Source: Photobacterium profundum SS9 | GTDB lineage: Bacteria; Pseudomonadota; Gammaproteobacteria; Enterobacterales; Vibrionaceae | Direction of reading: 5' to 3' | DNA: 64,000 nt | Assembly: GCF_000196255.1 (NCBI RefSeq) | Contig: NC_006371.1 | Coordinates: 945,664 to 1,009,663 of the forward strand | In this document: positions 35,968 to 44,968 of the stretch, piece by piece | Layout of the letters: every line of letters starts with the position of its first letter | Position numbering within the stretch: the first letter of the stretch is position 1 | Notes under the pieces: generated by a model | What the model was told of the DNA's origin: nothing | The model's input: only the letters and a program-made list of their open reading frames with translations | Database searches by the model: none | Made by a program: the position numbers and the translations under genes

Positions 35968-36023
35968 GGTTAGCCTGAACAGCTAACCTGACCGACAAAG
36001 TGCCAGTCAACTTGGCACTTTGT
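35968..36023 (+). terminator. Tandem hairpins between nosZ and nosD
   Basis: GGTTAGC-N7-GCTAACC (35968-35988) is followed by the 11-bp stem ACAAAGTGCCA / TGGCACTTTGT (35995-36023) and a T-rich run. Either a partial terminator reducing nosDFYL expression or a stabiliser of the nosZ 3' end. Confidence 0.65.
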
Positions 36024-36140
36024 TACCTTTCTTTATATAGCTTAGTCAGTATGTGGTTTATTTATTATGTACTGGTCTTTTGCATCATCATCTTTGTGCT
36101 TTCATCTTTTGAGTCGTAGTAGGGAAGTTAAAAACAGTCG

Positions 36141-37460
36141 ATGATTAAACCAATAATTACACTAATAGTTCTGTTTTGTCTCTTGCCCGTAGCGTTTGCC
36201 AAAACCTATCAGGTAACGGCTGACGATAACTTGCAAGTGGTGCTGGATTCGGTATCGGATGGCGATGTGGTGTCGTTGGCTTCTGGTGAATATTTGGGTA
36301 ACTTTGTCCTTCGTCATGCCATTACTCTGATAGGAAATAACACGGCTACTATCAATGCAGGCGGACAGGGGCACGCTTTGCAGATCAAAAACTCCGATAT
36401 CCTGATTGAGAATCTAACCATCATTAATTGGGGCAGTGATTTAACAGAGCAAAACGCCGGTATCTATTCTGACAAGCAAGCCAACAACCTGATCATTCGC
36501 AATAACAAACTGCAGGGTGACGGTTTCGGTATTTGGTTACAGGACGGTAAACATATCAAGGTTGAAGGTAACGAGATTGAGGGTAACACCAAGCTACGTT
36601 CAGCCGACAGGGGAAATGGTATTCAGCTATCAAAAGTTGAATATGTTGAGGTCATTGGCAATACGGTAAGCAAGACCCGTGATGGTCTTTATATCATCGC
36701 TAGCCAAAACAATATATTGAAAAACAATATCATGCATGACCTCCGCTATGGGATCCATTATATGTATTCCCATAGTAACCAAGTGCTAGACAACCTAGCC
36801 TATAACACGCGGGCAGGCTATGCATTAATGAGCTCTCGCAAGTTAATAGTATCTGGTAATGAAAGCCGTGATAGTGAAGATTACGGTTTTTTGATGAATT
36901 TTATTACATATTCCAATATCAGCCACAATCGAATCAAGAATGTCTGGACTAAGCCTGAAAATAAGGTAATGGGGCGTGATGGAAAGGGGCTGTTTATCTA
37001 TAACTCGGGTTACAACACCATCAGCTACAACAGTATCGACACCGCTGAAATTGGTATTCACCTCACGGCGGGATCGGAAAATGTCAAAATCTTTGGCAAT
37101 AGTTTTATTAATAACCCTGTGCAGGTGAAATATGTTTCTAACCGAGAGCAGGAGTGGAGTCATAACGGCATCGGGAATTTCTGGAGTAACTACCTTGGCT
37201 GGGATCTGAATAACGATGGTAGAGGGGATACCCCATTTGAACCCAATGACGGGATCGATAAATTAGTGTGGCTATATCCGGAAGCGAAGGTATTACTTGA
37301 TAGCCCGGCAATCCTAATGTTGCGCTGGATACAAAAACAATTTCCGGTACTTAAACCCGCAGGGGTAAAAGATAGCTTTCCACTAATGACAGTACCGTCT
37401 GCACCGGGACATCATGCTCTTGATAAAATTATGCCTAAAAACAACCAAGCTGCGGGGTAA
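36141..37460 (+). CDS. nosD: NosD, periplasmic copper-site maturation protein
   Basis: 439 aa. The signal peptide MIKPIITLIVLFCLLPVAFA is followed by parallel beta-helix repeats of the CASH/NosD type (LIENLTIINWG, LIIRNNKLQGDGFG, VIGNTVSKTRDGLYI, ILKNNIMHDLRYGIHYMYS...). NosD works with the NosFY transporter to assemble CuZ in NosZ. The length and the HYMYSH-x-N-x-V-x-x-N motif are typical. 184 bp after nosZ behind tandem hairpins, and 10 bp before the nosF start. Confidence 0.95.
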   Translation: MIKPIITLIVLFCLLPVAFAKTYQVTADDNLQVVLDSVSDGDVVSLASGEYLGNFVLRHAITLIGNNTATINAGGQGHALQIKNSDILIENLTIINWGSDLTEQNAGIYSDKQANNLIIRNNKLQGDGFGIWLQDGKHIKVEGNEIEGNTKLRSADRGNGIQLSKVEYVEVIGNTVSKTRDGLYIIASQNNILKNNIMHDLRYGIHYMYSHSNQVLDNLAYNTRAGYALMSSRKLIVSGNESRDSEDYGFLMNFITYSNISHNRIKNVWTKPENKVMGRDGKGLFIYNSGYNTISYNSIDTAEIGIHLTAGSENVKIFGNSFINNPVQVKYVSNREQEWSHNGIGNFWSNYLGWDLNNDGRGDTPFEPNDGIDKLVWLYPEAKVLLDSPAILMLRWIQKQFPVLKPAGVKDSFPLMTVPSAPGHHALDKIMPKNNQAAG

Positions 37461-37470
37461 CAGCATTACT

Positions 37471-38463
37471 ATGACCTCTTCAATAAAAGCGACCTCTCCA
37501 ATTGTTTCATTACACAATACGAGCAAACACTATCAGCAGGTTGAGGCGTTAAAAAATATCAACTTGCAACTGGCTGCCGGTGAAGTACTTGGCCTGTTTG
37601 GTCACAATGGGGCAGGAAAAACGACGATGATGAAGCTGATCCTCGGCGTTATCAAAGCTAGCCACGGGGATGTAAAGATCTTTGGCGTGGATCCATTGTC
37701 GAAGAAAGCCTGGCACAGCCGTCGGAATATCGGCTATTTACCTGAAAATGTCAGTTTTTACGATCACCTTACCGGGCTGGAAGTACTGACTTATTTCTCT
37801 CGACTAAAATCGGTGAATAAAAAACAGGTCATTGCCTTACTGGAGCAAGTCGGCTTAACCGTAGCCATGAACCGCAAGGTTAAAACCTATTCTAAGGGCA
37901 TGCGGCAACGACTGGGTTTGGCCCAGGCTTTTTTGGGTGAGCCTAAATTACTATTGCTTGATGAACCCACAGTGGGCCTTGATCCTATTGCGACGAAAGA
38001 GTTCTATCAAACTGTAGACAACCTTAAGAGTAACGGTGCCAGTATTATCCTCTGCTCCCATATCTTGCCAGGCGTGGAACAGCATATCGACAGAGCTATA
38101 ATTTTGTCGGGTGGCGAGTCGCGAGCAATGGGGACTTTGATACAGTTACGCGAGCAGGCTTGCTTACCTGTAACGATTCATACTAAGGGACTCAACGGTA
38201 TACTTCGGGATGATCCAGCTCTCAATGAATTGCGGGTTAATGACAATCAGTTATTGGTTCCGGAAAACGATAAACTGGCTGTAATCCGTAAGCTGCTCAG
38301 CTATGACCATATCAGTGATCTCCACATTGAGCCGGTCAATTTGGATCAGCTCTACCAGTATTATCTGAATGATGATTGTGCCCTTAAAGACAAAGCGTCA
38401 AATATACCAAATGTATCAAACCAATCTGAAGCACTTGATAGGTCGGAGGCCGTAAGTTCATGA
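37471..38463 (+). CDS. nosF: NosF, ABC transporter ATPase for NosZ maturation
   Basis: ATG 37471 (MTSSIKATSPIVSLHN) is preferred over an earlier in-frame ATG inside nosD. 330 aa. Walker A GHNGAGKTT, signature YSKGMRQRLGLAQ, Walker B LLLLDEPTVGLDP and switch His in CSH. Pairs with membrane protein NosY; in studied systems NosDFY supplies copper or sulfur for the CuZ site. The ATGA overlap with nosY at 38460-38463 indicates coupling. The C-terminal accessory domain of about 90 aa is common to NosF. Confidence 0.94.
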   Translation: MTSSIKATSPIVSLHNTSKHYQQVEALKNINLQLAAGEVLGLFGHNGAGKTTMMKLILGVIKASHGDVKIFGVDPLSKKAWHSRRNIGYLPENVSFYDHLTGLEVLTYFSRLKSVNKKQVIALLEQVGLTVAMNRKVKTYSKGMRQRLGLAQAFLGEPKLLLLDEPTVGLDPIATKEFYQTVDNLKSNGASIILCSHILPGVEQHIDRAIILSGGESRAMGTLIQLREQACLPVTIHTKGLNGILRDDPALNELRVNDNQLLVPENDKLAVIRKLLSYDHISDLHIEPVNLDQLYQYYLNDDCALKDKASNIPNVSNQSEALDRSEAVSS

Positions 38464-39278
38464 ATCCAGTTTTTGCTGTCGCGATAAAAGAGTTTCAAGA
38501 CGGAATCAGAAACCGCTGGTTGATTTCCATCACGCTTATTTTTGCCGTGCTGTCTTTGGGCTTGAGCTATTACGGCTCGGTCGCATCTGGGCAGCTAGGT
38601 GTGGCCTCTTTGTCATCGACGATTGCCAGCTTGTCTAGCCTCGCGGTATTTCTGATCCCGTTGATTGCGCTGCTATTAAGCTATGACAGTTTTGTCGGTG
38701 AACAGGAATCCGGCACTTTGCTGCTGTTGTTAACTTATCCTCTTAGCCATAGTCAGCTGTTATTAGGCAAGTTTTTAGGCCAGGGATCCATTATTACTCT
38801 AGCCACCAGCCTCGGTTTTGGCAGTGCTGCTTTCTTGCTGGCTATACAGTCCGATTTTGTTGGTGTAGTACCTGCGTTCAGCTTGTTTATTCTCACTGCC
38901 ACTCTATTGGGGCTCTGCTTTATCGCAATTGCCTATGTGATCAGCCTGTCTGTATCGGAAAAATCTAAAGCGGCAGGTATTGCACTGATGATCTGGTTCT
39001 TCTTTGTGCTGGTCTTTGATTTGGCATTGCTGGCTATTCTAGTCGGCGTTGAAGATGGATTATCACAGCAACAGCTAGTACAGCTGATGATGTTCAATCC
39101 AGCAGATTTATTCCGATTAATAAACCTTTCAGCATTGAATACTGGTGATGTTAATGGCGTGCTGGCTGTTGCCATCGACCAAAGCCGCTCACAAGAAACC
39201 TTGCTTCTGATGATGAGTGGCTGGGTGGTAGCACCTTTGGCGGTCGCCTCCTTGGTATTTAGTAAGAAAAAGCTTTAA
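38460..39278 (+). CDS. nosY: NosY, membrane permease of the NosDFY system
   Basis: 272 aa with six membrane helices. The FAVAIKEFQDGIRNRWLI start, the VGEQESGTLLLLLTYPLSHS loop and GKFLGQG motif are typical of ABC-2-type NosY. It forms the transmembrane part with NosF. The start overlaps the nosF stop by 4 nt. 76 bp before nosL. Confidence 0.94.
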   Translation: MNPVFAVAIKEFQDGIRNRWLISITLIFAVLSLGLSYYGSVASGQLGVASLSSTIASLSSLAVFLIPLIALLLSYDSFVGEQESGTLLLLLTYPLSHSQLLLGKFLGQGSIITLATSLGFGSAAFLLAIQSDFVGVVPAFSLFILTATLLGLCFIAIAYVISLSVSEKSKAAGIALMIWFFFVLVFDLALLAILVGVEDGLSQQQLVQLMMFNPADLFRLINLSALNTGDVNGVLAVAIDQSRSQETLLLMMSGWVVAPLAVASLVFSKKKL

Positions 39279-39354
39279 GAATAAAAATCAATAAACAAGC
39301 AGCTTTAAGAGCAAATAGCTCAATTTAATAATTTGAATAAGTAAGGAAACCATA

Positions 39355-39855
39355 ATGCGTAGTTTACATCCACTAAGGACTATCAGTATTGCCCTGTTGC
39401 TTATATTGGGTGTTGCCTGCACCGATCAGGAGTCAGCAGAACAAGCCATGGTGCGTCAGGCCATCGCCATAGAACAGGCTGATGAATGCCACCTGTGCGG
39501 TATGATCATCAGTAATTTCCCTGGACCAAAAGGTGAGTCTTATAATAAATCATCCGACACGGTCAGTAAGTTCTGCTCAACCCGCGATTTGTTCAGCTTT
39601 GTCCTGCAACCGGAAAACAAACGTCAGGTTAAAGAAATCTATGTTCATGATATGAGTAAAACGCCTTGGCAGCGTCCGGAAGACGAGTATTTCATCAATG
39701 CTCGAGAGGCCTGGTATGTTATCGGTTCTGAGAAAAAAGGCGCGATGGGGAAAACATTGGGCAGCTTTGCCAAAAAAGCCGATGCGGAAGTCTTTATTGA
39801 TGAGTTCGGAGGCAAGCTATATAGCTTTGAAGATATCAGTATTGATGTGCTGTAA
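39355..39855 (+). CDS. nosL: NosL, copper-binding outer-membrane lipoprotein
   Basis: 166 aa with a lipobox (LGVAC, Cys22) after a hydrophobic signal. ADECHLCGMIISNFPGPKGE contains the conserved CxxCGM copper motif of NosL, and WYVIGSEKKGAMGKTLGSFA is the second family signature. NosL delivers Cu(I) to apo-NosZ. Last gene of the operon, followed by a terminator. AAGGAAA precedes ATG. Confidence 0.95.
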   Translation: MRSLHPLRTISIALLLILGVACTDQESAEQAMVRQAIAIEQADECHLCGMIISNFPGPKGESYNKSSDTVSKFCSTRDLFSFVLQPENKRQVKEIYVHDMSKTPWQRPEDEYFINAREAWYVIGSEKKGAMGKTLGSFAKKADAEVFIDEFGGKLYSFEDISIDVL

Positions 39856-39895
39856 AGGCAAATTAATTTTTTGAAAAAAAGGTACTGTTTGATAC

Positions 39896-39931
39896 GAAAA
39901 CCGTTTAATTTCACGATTAAGCGGTTTTTTC
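39896..39931 (+). terminator. Terminator of the nos operon
   Basis: AAAACCGTTTAAT / ATTAAGCGGTTTT (one mismatch) with a TTCACG loop, followed by a T run, about 40 bp after the nosL stop. Confidence 0.85.
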
Positions 39932-40046
39932 TTGCCACAAGAAAGGGGGGGAGGAGGTGTACTATTACTTGATACTTAATGTGATTTATCGCACACTTCA
40001 TACCATAGTAATCCCCTTATTTATTCGTAACATTAGGTTATCAATC

Positions 40047-40325
40047 ATGGCTTCAACAGCAGCAGCACTTCATATTTTAGTGAAGCACCAAGAAAAAGCA
40101 GAAGATATCATCGAGCAATTGAAGAAAGGCGCGAAGTTCCAGACGCTTGCCAAGAAGTATTCAAACTGTCCATCAGGTAAAAGCGGTGGTGACTTGGGTG
40201 AATTCCGTAAAGGTCAGATGGTTCCTCAGTTCGATAAAGTGTGCTTTACCGGTGAATTGTTAACCCCACATTTGGTAAAAACTAAATTTGGCTGGCATAT
40301 AGTAAAAGTGCTTTACCGCACTTAA
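40047..40325 (+). CDS. ppiC: Peptidyl-prolyl isomerase PpiC (parvulin)
   Basis: ATG 40047 ([20 protein letters not shown]) gives 92 aa, matching the 93-aa E. coli PpiC. The parvulin motifs [20 protein letters not shown] and [13 protein letters not shown] are complete. It is a cytosolic cis-trans prolyl isomerase without a signal. An open frame reaching 90 bp further upstream is not conserved. Followed by a strong terminator. Confidence 0.95.
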   Translation: MASTAAALHILVKHQEKAEDIIEQLKKGAKFQTLAKKYSNCPSGKSGGDLGEFRKGQMVPQFDKVCFTGELLTPHLVKTKFGWHIVKVLYRT

Positions 40326-40327
40326 TA

Positions 40328-40355
40328 AAAAAGAGCCCTTGAGGCTCTTTTTTTA
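40328..40355 (+). terminator. Terminator of ppiC
   Basis: An AAAGAGCC-CTTGA-GGCTCTTT stem-loop with a T7 tail. Confidence 0.92.
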
Positions 40356-40403
40356 TATCTGGAATAATTGCGCTAGAGCTTATTTATAGCGCTTTCGTTA
40401 AGG

Positions 40404-40646
40404 CTATTTATCGCGAGCAGAATTAAGTTGCTCTGCGAATGTAAATTGCGCTGTATTTTCTTGAAGAACAATGCCTGAATTATAGTTTTCAGGGGTGCCG
40501 TCATTAATAAAATGTTTAGCTTGAGTGGCATGGGCTTGTGGTTGTTCAAACGACACATTACCCGTGAAGTCACCATCAGCAGCAGCAACGTTGTAAGATG
40601 TTGCTAAAACAAAAGCAGTAAGAGTTGTTTTGATTGAATTTTTCAT
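40404..40646 (-). CDS. Small exported protein of unknown function
   Basis: 80 aa with a signal peptide (KNSIKTTLTAFVLATSYNVA, cleavage near AAA-DG). GAGG lies 8 nt before ATG on the minus strand. The mature part of about 57 residues is hydrophilic (GDFTGNVSFEQPQAHATQAK...), has no Cys and no recognised domain. The upstream 270 bp (40647-40916) are divergent to a LysR gene, so LysR control is possible. An overlapping minus-strand frame (71 aa) is not supported. Confidence 0.6.
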   Translation of the reverse strand: MKNSIKTTLTAFVLATSYNVAAADGDFTGNVSFEQPQAHATQAKHFINDGTPENYNSGIVLQENTAQFTFAEQLNSARDK

Positions 40647-40916
40647 AATGTAGTAACCTCAATTTCATGCGTGGACTTGTTTGTCCTGCGAGTGACGAGT
40701 TGTATTCAGTCATCGCGTTGCTAAAGGCACTTCCTTGCAAGAGTCATCAACGTTAGATAATCCATCCTGTTGAAGTTTATTAACAATATCGAAAACATAT
40801 TAAGAATGTTTAAGGCTTGTTAATGTTGATGGGTGTAGTTTATGCCAGTGACACTTCGTAATATATAAAGTATTCTTTACTTAACACATCACGATTGCTT
40901 ATGTATTGGGTAGCGA

Positions 40917-41807
40917 ATGAAGTCGAAATTAGATTTGAACTTATTGATTGTATTTTTAGAAGTATATCGACTTCGTTCAATCACTTTAGCGTCAGAATCG
41001 TTAGGTTTAACCCAGCCAGGGGTAAGCGGCGTACTTAAAAGGTTGCAAGCTCAGCTTGGCACGGCACTGTTTGTACGAAAAGGGCGAGGAATATCTCCCA
41101 CATATGCAGCAATTCAATTGGCAAGCGAGATTGAACCCGCTTTTACGAAGGTAGAAAGCGCATTAGGCAATGTCTCTGGTTTTGATATTCAAGCTCATCG
41201 TGTTTTTACGGTGTATGTAAATGAAGCCATGATGCACATAGTCAGGCCGAAAATCGAAGCGGATGAAAGTATGGGTAATTGTTCTATTCAATTACACCTT
41301 ACGCCAAATAATGAAGATGAATTATTTCATCAGCTTAGTTTGCACAAAGCGGAGTTAGCCATTGATTTTGGTTATTTATCAAACCCATCGTATTCATATG
41401 ATGCGTTTTATGACGATGTTGCAGTAATGGTGTGCCGTAAGGATCATCCCAATATACAAAATACGGTTACTAGAGAGCAGTTTTATGCAGAGAAACAAGT
41501 GTTGATTCAAAGGCGGCGTACAGACTTGCTTGAAGCGAATTATTTTACGGAAGAAAGCCTTATTCCGAGAGAGCTAAGCTGTGAATGTGCATCGATGGTA
41601 TCAATGATGGCGTTGGTGTCAGATAGTGACTCTGTAGGTATTATGAGTGGTTTACTTGCTAATAAATATGCAAAACATTTTAATTTACAGGTTATACCTT
41701 TACCTTTTACCTCAAAACCGTTGAAGCATTTTATGGTATGGCATAAGCGTAATGATCATAACCCTGCAAATAAATGGTTAAGAAATAAACTCAGTACCCT
41801 GCTGTAA
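40917..41807 (+). CDS. LysR-family transcriptional regulator
   Basis: 296 aa. N-terminal winged HTH (LNLLIVFLEVYRLRSITLAS, LTQPGVSGVLKRLQAQLG, ALFVRKGRGISPT; residues about 8-65) and an effector domain (about 95-290) of periplasmic-binding-protein fold. It may sense a small ligand, but no residue signature fixes which. Divergent from a small exported protein, the usual LysR arrangement. Intact. Confidence 0.9.
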   Translation: MKSKLDLNLLIVFLEVYRLRSITLASESLGLTQPGVSGVLKRLQAQLGTALFVRKGRGISPTYAAIQLASEIEPAFTKVESALGNVSGFDIQAHRVFTVYVNEAMMHIVRPKIEADESMGNCSIQLHLTPNNEDELFHQLSLHKAELAIDFGYLSNPSYSYDAFYDDVAVMVCRKDHPNIQNTVTREQFYAEKQVLIQRRRTDLLEANYFTEESLIPRELSCECASMVSMMALVSDSDSVGIMSGLLANKYAKHFNLQVIPLPFTSKPLKHFMVWHKRNDHNPANKWLRNKLSTLL

Positions 41808-41809
41808 TG

Positions 41810-42088
41810 TTATTTAAAGTCCACTGTAATAATATTATTGTTGCGCTGATCTGCCCATGCAATAACATGAATATAATACTGTTTAAGTAAGAAAAGGTAT
41901 AAAGAGGTAAGGCTGAATAGAGCCATGACCTCTTCACTGTAACCTTGGGTAGGTGACGGCGAGATAGTCATTAAAATACCGACGATAAACCCTAAAATAC
42001 ATAAAGCTTGAAGCAATGGATAGCTTAAGTAAAAAAACGATTTAAGGCTAATAAATAAAGATAACAATCCTTGTTTGAAAAAACGCAT
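41810..42088 (-). CDS. 92-aa membrane protein of unknown function
   Basis: Convergent with the LysR gene. Two or three hydrophobic segments (LLSLFISLKSFFYLSYPLLQ, CILGFIVGILMTISP, VMALFSLTSLYLFLLKQYYI) with a short polar tail (WADQRNNNIITVDFK). A GAGGAAG Shine-Dalgarno box sits 6 nt before the ATG. No family recognised. Confidence 0.65.
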   Translation of the reverse strand: MRFFKQGLLSLFISLKSFFYLSYPLLQALCILGFIVGILMTISPSPTQGYSEEVMALFSLTSLYLFLLKQYYIHVIAWADQRNNNIITVDFK

Positions 42089-42193
42089 AATACTTCCTCT
42101 TCATACCGTTGTTTTTTAACAATAGCGCAACAAGTGCGATTTGAAAACTGCAATATAACACTGTGTGATGGAAGCTAAATACTATGAATCATT

Positions 42194-42568
42194 CTATTGG
42201 GTGGGTTCTTTACTGGGGAATTTCATATTATTTAATGGGTTAGGGCAATTTTTATCAGCAATAGCAATGACGTCAGCTTGTAGCGCAGTATCCTTGTCAA
42301 TTTCAGGGTATTTAATGTATAAATCTTCCAAACATTTTTGAGATGTATTGATTACTTTCATGAGTTCCTCTTGTGAGGATAAAATCTTGCTCAATTCACC
42401 CGATGCATTCGCATTATTGATTAGTTCAAGTGCTTTATTCGCTTCTGAGTAGGGTTCTTCAAGGCATTTACAGACATCTTTTGCTGCCTGCTCTTTATCC
42501 GTTGTAGCAGATACAAAAGCAGGAATAATCAAGAAAGATACGATAACTATAAGCTGAAAACTGTTCAT
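42194..42568 (-). CDS. Small periplasmic protein of unknown function
   Basis: The start chosen at 42568 (MNSFQLIVIVSFLIIPAFVS) begins with a signal peptide; the longer frame upstream adds unlikely codons. 124 aa. Mature part is helical with three Cys (VCKCLEE and QKCLEDL) plus one near the end (NCPNPL), so disulfides are plausible. Lies downstream of the CadC-like regulator on the same strand, with a 137-bp gap. No family recognised. Confidence 0.6.
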   Translation of the reverse strand: MNSFQLIVIVSFLIIPAFVSATTDKEQAAKDVCKCLEEPYSEANKALELINNANASGELSKILSSQEELMKVINTSQKCLEDLYIKYPEIDKDTALQADVIAIADKNCPNPLNNMKFPSKEPTQ

Positions 42569-42705
42569 GATACGTCTAAATGCCGTCAGGGTGGTTAAAT
42601 CGATTATAGCTGAATGAGATAAAATGATAAGAAAAGTGCTTGATAAATGAATAGCAGACGTATAACTACTAGAGAGAATCAGCAATCAAATGCAGCAGAG
42701 AGCGC

Positions 42706-44007
42706 TTATAGTGGCTTACATGCACTATTGGGAATTAGACCAAGGTTATCAGTACACTGTTTAAATGTGCCCAACTCAGAAAAATTTGAATCTTGCATAT
42801 TTTTCTTACTGAGCCAGTAAAAGCCAAGCTCTTCTGAAAACCATAGAATCATGTCTTTTTGACGGAAGACAATATAACTTTTATGTGTTTGATTACTTAA
42901 ATAAACATTATCAAAATATTCTTCAATTCTTCCTGGTTTATTGACACCTAACTTGGCAAGTTCTGCCTCCGTCTGAATCCAATATAAAAACTCAGGTCTC
43001 ACCGTTATCTCTGCCACGAAAGGCGAAACGGATGTTCTAGATAATGAAAAATTTCCGCCTTTAAATGCAACGGGTACAAATTCATTTGTATCGGTATTCA
43101 TTCGGTAGTTTAAACCGCTAAAAGACCAATTAAGGTGATCCTTTTGCTGCAGAAAGTATTGAACAATACTGTTTGATACAACACCATTTTCTAGAAAAAG
43201 GTTGAATGATTTTGCTGCTGCTGGGGCTTTATTATCTTGATCGAAGAGGGTAATTGCTTGAGTGTTTTTACCAGTTAATGACAACATTGGCCAAAATTCA
43301 TTGAGATCAAAATGATCAAAAGTAACGGCTTTTGTTGTAGTTAGTTTGCAGGTGTTTTGTTCAGTTTTGTCACAAAATGCGACCGAATAGTATTTACCCG
43401 CTTTCGCGATAAAAAAGAGTTTATTTTCAATATCGATAGGTGTCACAAATGTCTTTGTATAGTCACGTAAGAATTCAAGGTCGTCCATTTCTTTCGCTAA
43501 ATAAATGAATGTGTTCATATCATCATCGTAAGCTATTTCATGTAGATATTTTTTTGAATGCTGAGAGAAAAAAAACAATGAAAAAAAACAGACGATGAAT
43601 AGAAGGCATAGCGATACAATTTTATAACGTTTATTTTTGTGTGTTTTTTTTGAGCTTTCAATAGTATTTTGCACAGAGGAGGTTGAAAAAGGATCGACCT
43701 TAATTTGGTAGCCAAGGCGGGGGGCCATTTCAATAATTTGACCTATTTCATCCTCTTTAAGCTTAATTCTTAAATTGCGAATAGTCTGAAATAAAGACGT
43801 TGTTGTGATTTCTTTCCGTGTCCATCCTACTGAAAGAAGCTGTTTTTTTTTGACAACACTATTAGCATGCTGGATTAAATAGCAGAGTATCTCCCTTTCA
43901 GCACGGTTTAGCCGAATAAAGCGTTCATTTTCTTTTAGTTCTTTTGTTGAGCAATCAAAGGTAAAACCTTTGCCTAGTGTGACTTTGGTTATTTTATTAT
44001 TCGTCAT
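42706..44007 (-). CDS. ToxR/CadC-type membrane-bound transcriptional regulator
   Basis: 433 aa. The OmpR-type winged helix (about 12-105: RLNRAEREILCYLIQHANSV, TTSLFQTIRNLRIKLKED, IIEMAPRLGYQI) lies in the cytoplasm. One membrane helix follows (about 129-148), then a 285-aa periplasmic sensor with two Cys pairs (FCDKTEQNTC; FKQCTDN...SACK), which may form disulfides. This is the CadC/ToxR plan, in which periplasmic signals act directly on DNA binding. Targets unknown; the small exported protein genes on either side are candidates. Intact. Confidence 0.85.
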   Translation of the reverse strand: MTNNKITKVTLGKGFTFDCSTKELKENERFIRLNRAEREILCYLIQHANSVVKKKQLLSVGWTRKEITTTSLFQTIRNLRIKLKEDEIGQIIEMAPRLGYQIKVDPFSTSSVQNTIESSKKTHKNKRYKIVSLCLLFIVCFFSLFFFSQHSKKYLHEIAYDDDMNTFIYLAKEMDDLEFLRDYTKTFVTPIDIENKLFFIAKAGKYYSVAFCDKTEQNTCKLTTTKAVTFDHFDLNEFWPMLSLTGKNTQAITLFDQDNKAPAAAKSFNLFLENGVVSNSIVQYFLQQKDHLNWSFSGLNYRMNTDTNEFVPVAFKGGNFSLSRTSVSPFVAEITVRPEFLYWIQTEAELAKLGVNKPGRIEEYFDNVYLSNQTHKSYIVFRQKDMILWFSEELGFYWLSKKNMQDSNFSELGTFKQCTDNLGLIPNSACKPL

Positions 44008-44221
44008 GGTACTTAGTATTTTCTTTTCTAATAATCATTGATTCAATAGGGGTCTCAACTGTGCCTATTAGAATGTAGATTCACGAACTATTCTTACATG
44101 CCTATAGTGTACTTGATTATGATAAGAATGCTGCTAAAGAGTGAGTATATCATTAAGTTTTTGTTTTTTACGTTATGAAATACTAACGTTCGTTTTGTTA
44201 TGGCTTAATGCTATTTTTTGT

Positions 44222-44249
44222 ACAAAAACACGGCTGATTATTCAGCCGT
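44222..44249 (-). terminator. Terminator of the 44280-44819 gene
   Basis: On the minus strand ACGGCTGA-N4-TCAGCCGT is followed by GTTTTTG. Confidence 0.75.
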
Positions 44250-44279
44250 TTAAGTTTTATTTGATACATTAAAAGATAA

Positions 44280-44819
44280 TTACTTACGAATACCAACAGG
44301 AATCATGATGTGAACATAAGGTGTGTCTTTCCACATAACATACGGACCGCCATTGTGTGGGTCTGTTGATAAGGAATCTAAAAGCGCCTTATCAGGTGTA
44401 ATGATCATTAAATGCGGTCCTTCTTTAACCCAATCATTATCTGCTGTTGCTCCTTCGGCGTATGGGTCGGTATTACTTGCTCCGTCATCGCCTGCTAACA
44501 TGTACGAGATACCAATGGTTTTTGCAGTAAAAGGCTTCTTATTCATCCACGCATCTGCCCATTCCATCCATGATTTATCCATACACATAGGGGCTTTACC
44601 TTGCAACTGAGCTGGAGTAGGAAAGCAGATGTAGTTACTATCACCTTTTTGCAGAACATTTTGCTCCCAGTCCATCACTGTTACTTTGTCTTTTAGTGAC
44701 GATGGCGCAGCACTCAATGCATCTTCTAACATTGCCTGAGACTTTTCATTTGCGACAGATGTTGAGATATAGCCAGCAAAAAGCAATATCACGCTAAAGA
44801 CATAGACGACAATTTTCAT
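44280..44819 (-). CDS. Exported protein of unknown function (179 aa)
   Basis: Signal peptide MKIVVYVFSVILLFAGYIST with cleavage near SVA-NE. The mature part has conserved-looking motifs: ICFPTPAQLQG, MCMDKSWMEWADAW, YMLAGDDGASNTDPYA, GPHLMIITPD, HNGGPYVMW and VHIMIPVG. I believe similar proteins of about 180 aa occur widely in proteobacteria as an uncharacterised family, but cannot name a domain. The His/Asp/Met motifs could bind metal. Has its own terminator. Confidence 0.75.
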   Translation of the reverse strand: MKIVVYVFSVILLFAGYISTSVANEKSQAMLEDALSAAPSSLKDKVTVMDWEQNVLQKGDSNYICFPTPAQLQGKAPMCMDKSWMEWADAWMNKKPFTAKTIGISYMLAGDDGASNTDPYAEGATADNDWVKEGPHLMIITPDKALLDSLSTDPHNGGPYVMWKDTPYVHIMIPVGIRK

Positions 44820-44884
44820 GACGCTATCCTCGATACTATTTAGTCATAGTAAAATTGTGGCTTTAAGTATAGTTCACTCCCGAA

Positions 44885-44948
44885 TTGCTGAACGCATTAA
44901 GCTCTGTTGAGTCACGCCAGAAGGGCGAGTTTTGTTGGGACCTATGCG
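44885..44948. repeat. Degenerate MITE remnant
   Basis: GAGTCACGCCAGAAGGGCGAG and the following TTTTGTTGGGACCTATGCG resemble the inner arm of the 278-bp MITE (CACTCCCGAAGGGCGAG, TTTTGTTGGGCTCTATGCG). No terminal repeat remains. Confidence 0.55.
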
Positions 44949-44968
44949 TAAACTTATAAGTAGAATGT

